A stretch of 9,820 nucleotides of DNA from Campylobacterales bacterium. Lineage in GTDB: Bacteria; Campylobacterota_A; Desulfurellia; JAADFJ01. Positions 8,085 through 9,820 of the stretch are shown here, piece by piece (positions within the stretch are counted from its first letter, which is position 1; the number at the start of each line of letters is the position of its first letter). Position numbers and translations under genes: made by a program. The notes under the pieces were generated by a model. It saw only the letters and a program-made list of their open reading frames with translations. It ran no database searches and had not been told where the DNA came from. The stretch lies in the NCBI GenBank assembly GCA_027080125.1, contig JALWSW010000002.1:1-9820 (forward strand), read 5' to 3'.

Positions 8085-8644
8085 TTATAAAGTCCCTTTT
8101 GTTCGATATACTCTCTGACTGCCTCGGGAATCAGATAATTTACCCTTTTTTCGTTCTCAATCCTCATTCTAATTTCCGATGAGGAGATATCAAGCGTTTG
8201 CATACTAATTGTTTTACAATCCTTCCTTATATCAAGCTGTTTGATATCTTTACCTCTTGGCGCAACGACAAATTCGGCAAGTTTGAGACAGTCCTCCCAA
8301 TTCTTCCAGGTTTTGATGTTAATAAACTCATCAAGCCCGACAAGATAAAAAAGAGAAGAGTTCTTATACAGTTTTTTATAATGCTTGAGAGTTTCGACGG
8401 TGTATGCAGGTTTTTCGGTTTTTATCTCATAATCATCGACTTGGGCAAATTGCAGCGGAGCAAACGCCAAACGAACCATCTCCAATCTGTCCTTTGCCGG
8501 AGCGAAAACTTTTTTATGAGGAGCAATGCCTGAGGGCAGTACGATAAGTCTGTCAAGATGTATCTGCTCATAAAACTCTATTGCCGCCCTTAGATGAGCT
8601 ATGTGAATCGGGTCGAATCTTCCGCCGAATACCCCTATCTTCAA
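8081..8644 (-). CDS. nadD: Nicotinate-nucleotide adenylyltransferase
   Basis: NadD joins nicotinate mononucleotide and ATP to give deamido-NAD, a central step of NAD synthesis. The 187-residue protein has the nucleotidyltransferase motif GGRFDPIHIAH (7-17), a variant of the usual GGxFDPxHxGH in which Ala replaces the second Gly, plus APHK (41-44), VGLDEF (102-107) and ISSSEIR (153-159). The start is TTG, not ATG: codon 8644-8642 gives the standard position just before KIGVFGG, and no in-frame ATG is near upstream. The TTG overlaps the TGA of proA as TTGA, and its own TGA overlaps the next gene's ATG as ATGA. nadD is therefore coupled on both sides. Adjacency of nadD and rsfS is very common in bacteria and supports both calls. 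Confidence 0.96.
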   Translation of the reverse strand: MKIGVFGGRFDPIHIAHLRAAIEFYEQIHLDRLIVLPSGIAPHKKVFAPAKDRLEMVRLAFAPLQFAQVDDYEIKTEKPAYTVETLKHYKKLYKNSSLFYLVGLDEFINIKTWKNWEDCLKLAEFVVAPRGKDIKQLDIRKDCKTISMQTLDISSSEIRMRIENEKRVNYLIPEAVREYIEQKGLYK

Positions 8645-9820
8645 TTTCTTATCTGACCGTTGCCTATCAAAATATATTTATATGTGGTAAGCTCGTCGGC
8701 TCCCATAGGTCCTCTTGCATGCAAACGGTTGGTTGAGATACCGATTTCGGCTCCCATTCCGAACTCTCCGCCGTCGGTAAACCTTGTTGAAGCATTTACA
8801 TAAACGGCGGCTGAATCTACCATATCAGTAAATTTTGTTGCATTTGAGAAGTTATCGGTTACTATCCCGTCGGAATGATGCGATCCGTAATAGTTTATAT
8901 GTTCTATCGCTTCTTCTATGCTTTCGACAATCTTTATCGAAAGCGTCAAGTCAAGATACTCGGTGAACCAGTCATCCTCATCAGCAGGTTTAATATCTAT
9001 AATGCGTGCCGTTTTTTCGCATCCTATCAGCCTGACGCCGGCTGAAATCAACTCCCTTGCCATCTCGGGCAGAAACTTTTCGACAATATCGGAATGAACA
9101 AGCAGCGTTTCTATGGCATTGCAGACGCCAGGTCTTGAGACCTTTGCGTTGTAAACAATCTTTTTTGCCATTGTCAGGTTTGCAAAACTGTCAACATATA
9201 TATGACACAAGCCTTTGTCATGTTTTACAACCGGTATTCTGCTGTTTTCAGATACATATTTTATCAACGAACTTCCGCCTCTTGGTATAACCAGATCGAT
9301 AAGATTGTCCATTTTAAGAAGTTTTTCGGTTGCTTTTCTGCTTGTTGTATCTACGAAATATACCGCATTTTCATCAATTTGAGCAAGGCTGAGCGCTTCC
9401 TTAAGCAGTTTTGCCAAAATTCTGTTGGTATTAATTGCCTCTTTTCCGCCTTTCAAAATTACCCCGTTTCCTGCCTTCAAAGACAAGCTGGCAGCATCTA
9501 TGGTTACATTCGGACGCGACTCATAAATAATCAGTATAAGTCCGATTGGTATCCGTTTTTTTATCAGAATCAGACCGTTGGGCAATCTTTTTCCCGATTC
9601 AATCCTGCCCACAGGATCTTCAATCTTTTTTATTGTTTCGACCGACTCGATGATTTTTGAAATCCTTTCATCGTTAATCATAAGTCTGTCGATCTTTGCT
9701 TTACTTAACGTTTTTCTGCCCTGCTCTATATCTATCCGATTTTCCTCTATGATTTTTTTTCTATTTTTATCAAGCAGTTTTGCAAGGTTGTCCAAAAAAC
9801 GGCTCTTTTCTTCACTGTTT
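8641..9820 (-). CDS. proA: Gamma-glutamyl phosphate reductase, 5' end cut by window edge
   Basis: ProA reduces gamma-glutamyl phosphate with NADPH to glutamate semialdehyde, the second step of proline synthesis after ProB. The frame stays open to the right edge: codons upstream of the TTG at 9795 read NSEEKSRF, which matches the usual ProA N-terminus (S-x-EKNR-x-L). That TTG is therefore an internal Leu codon and the true start lies outside, about 25 residues upstream. About 392 of an expected ~415 residues are visible. Motifs are RIPIGLILIIYESRPNVT, the glycine-rich LKAGNGVILKGGKEA, and the catalytic Cys in SRPGVCNAIETLLVH (Cys codon 9123-9121). The C-terminal GGEFGMGAEIGIST and ARGPMGADELTTYKY are also present. 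The stop overlaps the nadD start by 4 nt. proB is probably just upstream, but that is not visible. Confidence 0.97.
   Translation of the reverse strand, partial: NSEEKSRFLDNLAKLLDKNRKKIIEENRIDIEQGRKTLSKAKIDRLMINDERISKIIESVETIKKIEDPVGRIESGKRLPNGLILIKKRIPIGLILIIYESRPNVTIDAASLSLKAGNGVILKGGKEAINTNRILAKLLKEALSLAQIDENAVYFVDTTSRKATEKLLKMDNLIDLVIPRGGSSLIKYVSENSRIPVVKHDKGLCHIYVDSFANLTMAKKIVYNAKVSRPGVCNAIETLLVHSDIVEKFLPEMARELISAGVRLIGCEKTARIIDIKPADEDDWFTEYLDLTLSIKIVESIEEAIEHINYYGSHHSDGIVTDNFSNATKFTDMVDSAAVYVNASTRFTDGGEFGMGAEIGISTNRLHARGPMGADELTTYKYILIGNGQIRN

Noticed and set aside
9202..9660. Plus-strand 152-codon open frame
   Set aside because: It lies entirely opposite proA, with composition rich in Phe, Tyr and Cys and no family resemblance; it is a shadow frame.

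Overview
The window is a densely packed bacterial chromosomal segment in which every supportable gene lies on the minus strand, so it reads from position 9820 down to position 1. By eye it is AT-rich (roughly 40% GC). There are eleven coding regions: nine complete ones, a 5'-truncated proA at the right edge and a 5' fragment of an amidohydrolase-like gene at the left edge. Junctions are overlaps of 4-20 nt or gaps of 2-9 nt, with one exception of 48 nt between secG and the peptide-binding-protein gene. This looks like one long housekeeping operon or a few nested ones. I see no tRNA, rRNA, mobile element, CRISPR array, prophage gene or pseudogene, and no gene-free stretch longer than 48 nt.

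In transcription order the layout is: proA (proline synthesis), nadD (NAD synthesis), an in-frame fusion of ribosomal silencing factor RsfS to a DksA/TraR-type zinc-finger domain, comF (phosphoribosyltransferase-like competence/DNA uptake protein), gap-pgk-tpiA (triose-phase glycolysis/gluconeogenesis), secG (translocon subunit), a family 5 extracellular solute-binding protein without permeases, pyrG (CTP synthase) and the start of an amidohydrolase-like gene. The proA-nadD-rsfS and gap-pgk-tpiA-secG blocks are arrangements I recall from delta-type proteobacteria (Desulfobacterota and relatives) and some other Gram-negative phyla. With the low GC I would guess a low-GC member of that broad group, but the window does not fix the taxon.

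Functionally the cluster combines core carbon, NAD(H), CTP and proline metabolism with growth-state control. NadD makes the cofactor used by the NAD-type GAPDH. RsfS is known to block ribosomal subunit joining in starvation, and DksA-type proteins adjust RNA polymerase in the same state. Having the two in one polypeptide is the most interesting feature here. A Shine-Dalgarno-like GAGGT just before an in-frame ATG at the domain junction suggests that the DksA-like half might also be made alone. The second structure worth attention is a perfect 9-bp inverted repeat that would place the start codon of the solute-binding-protein gene in a hairpin loop, in the only sizeable intergenic gap of the window.
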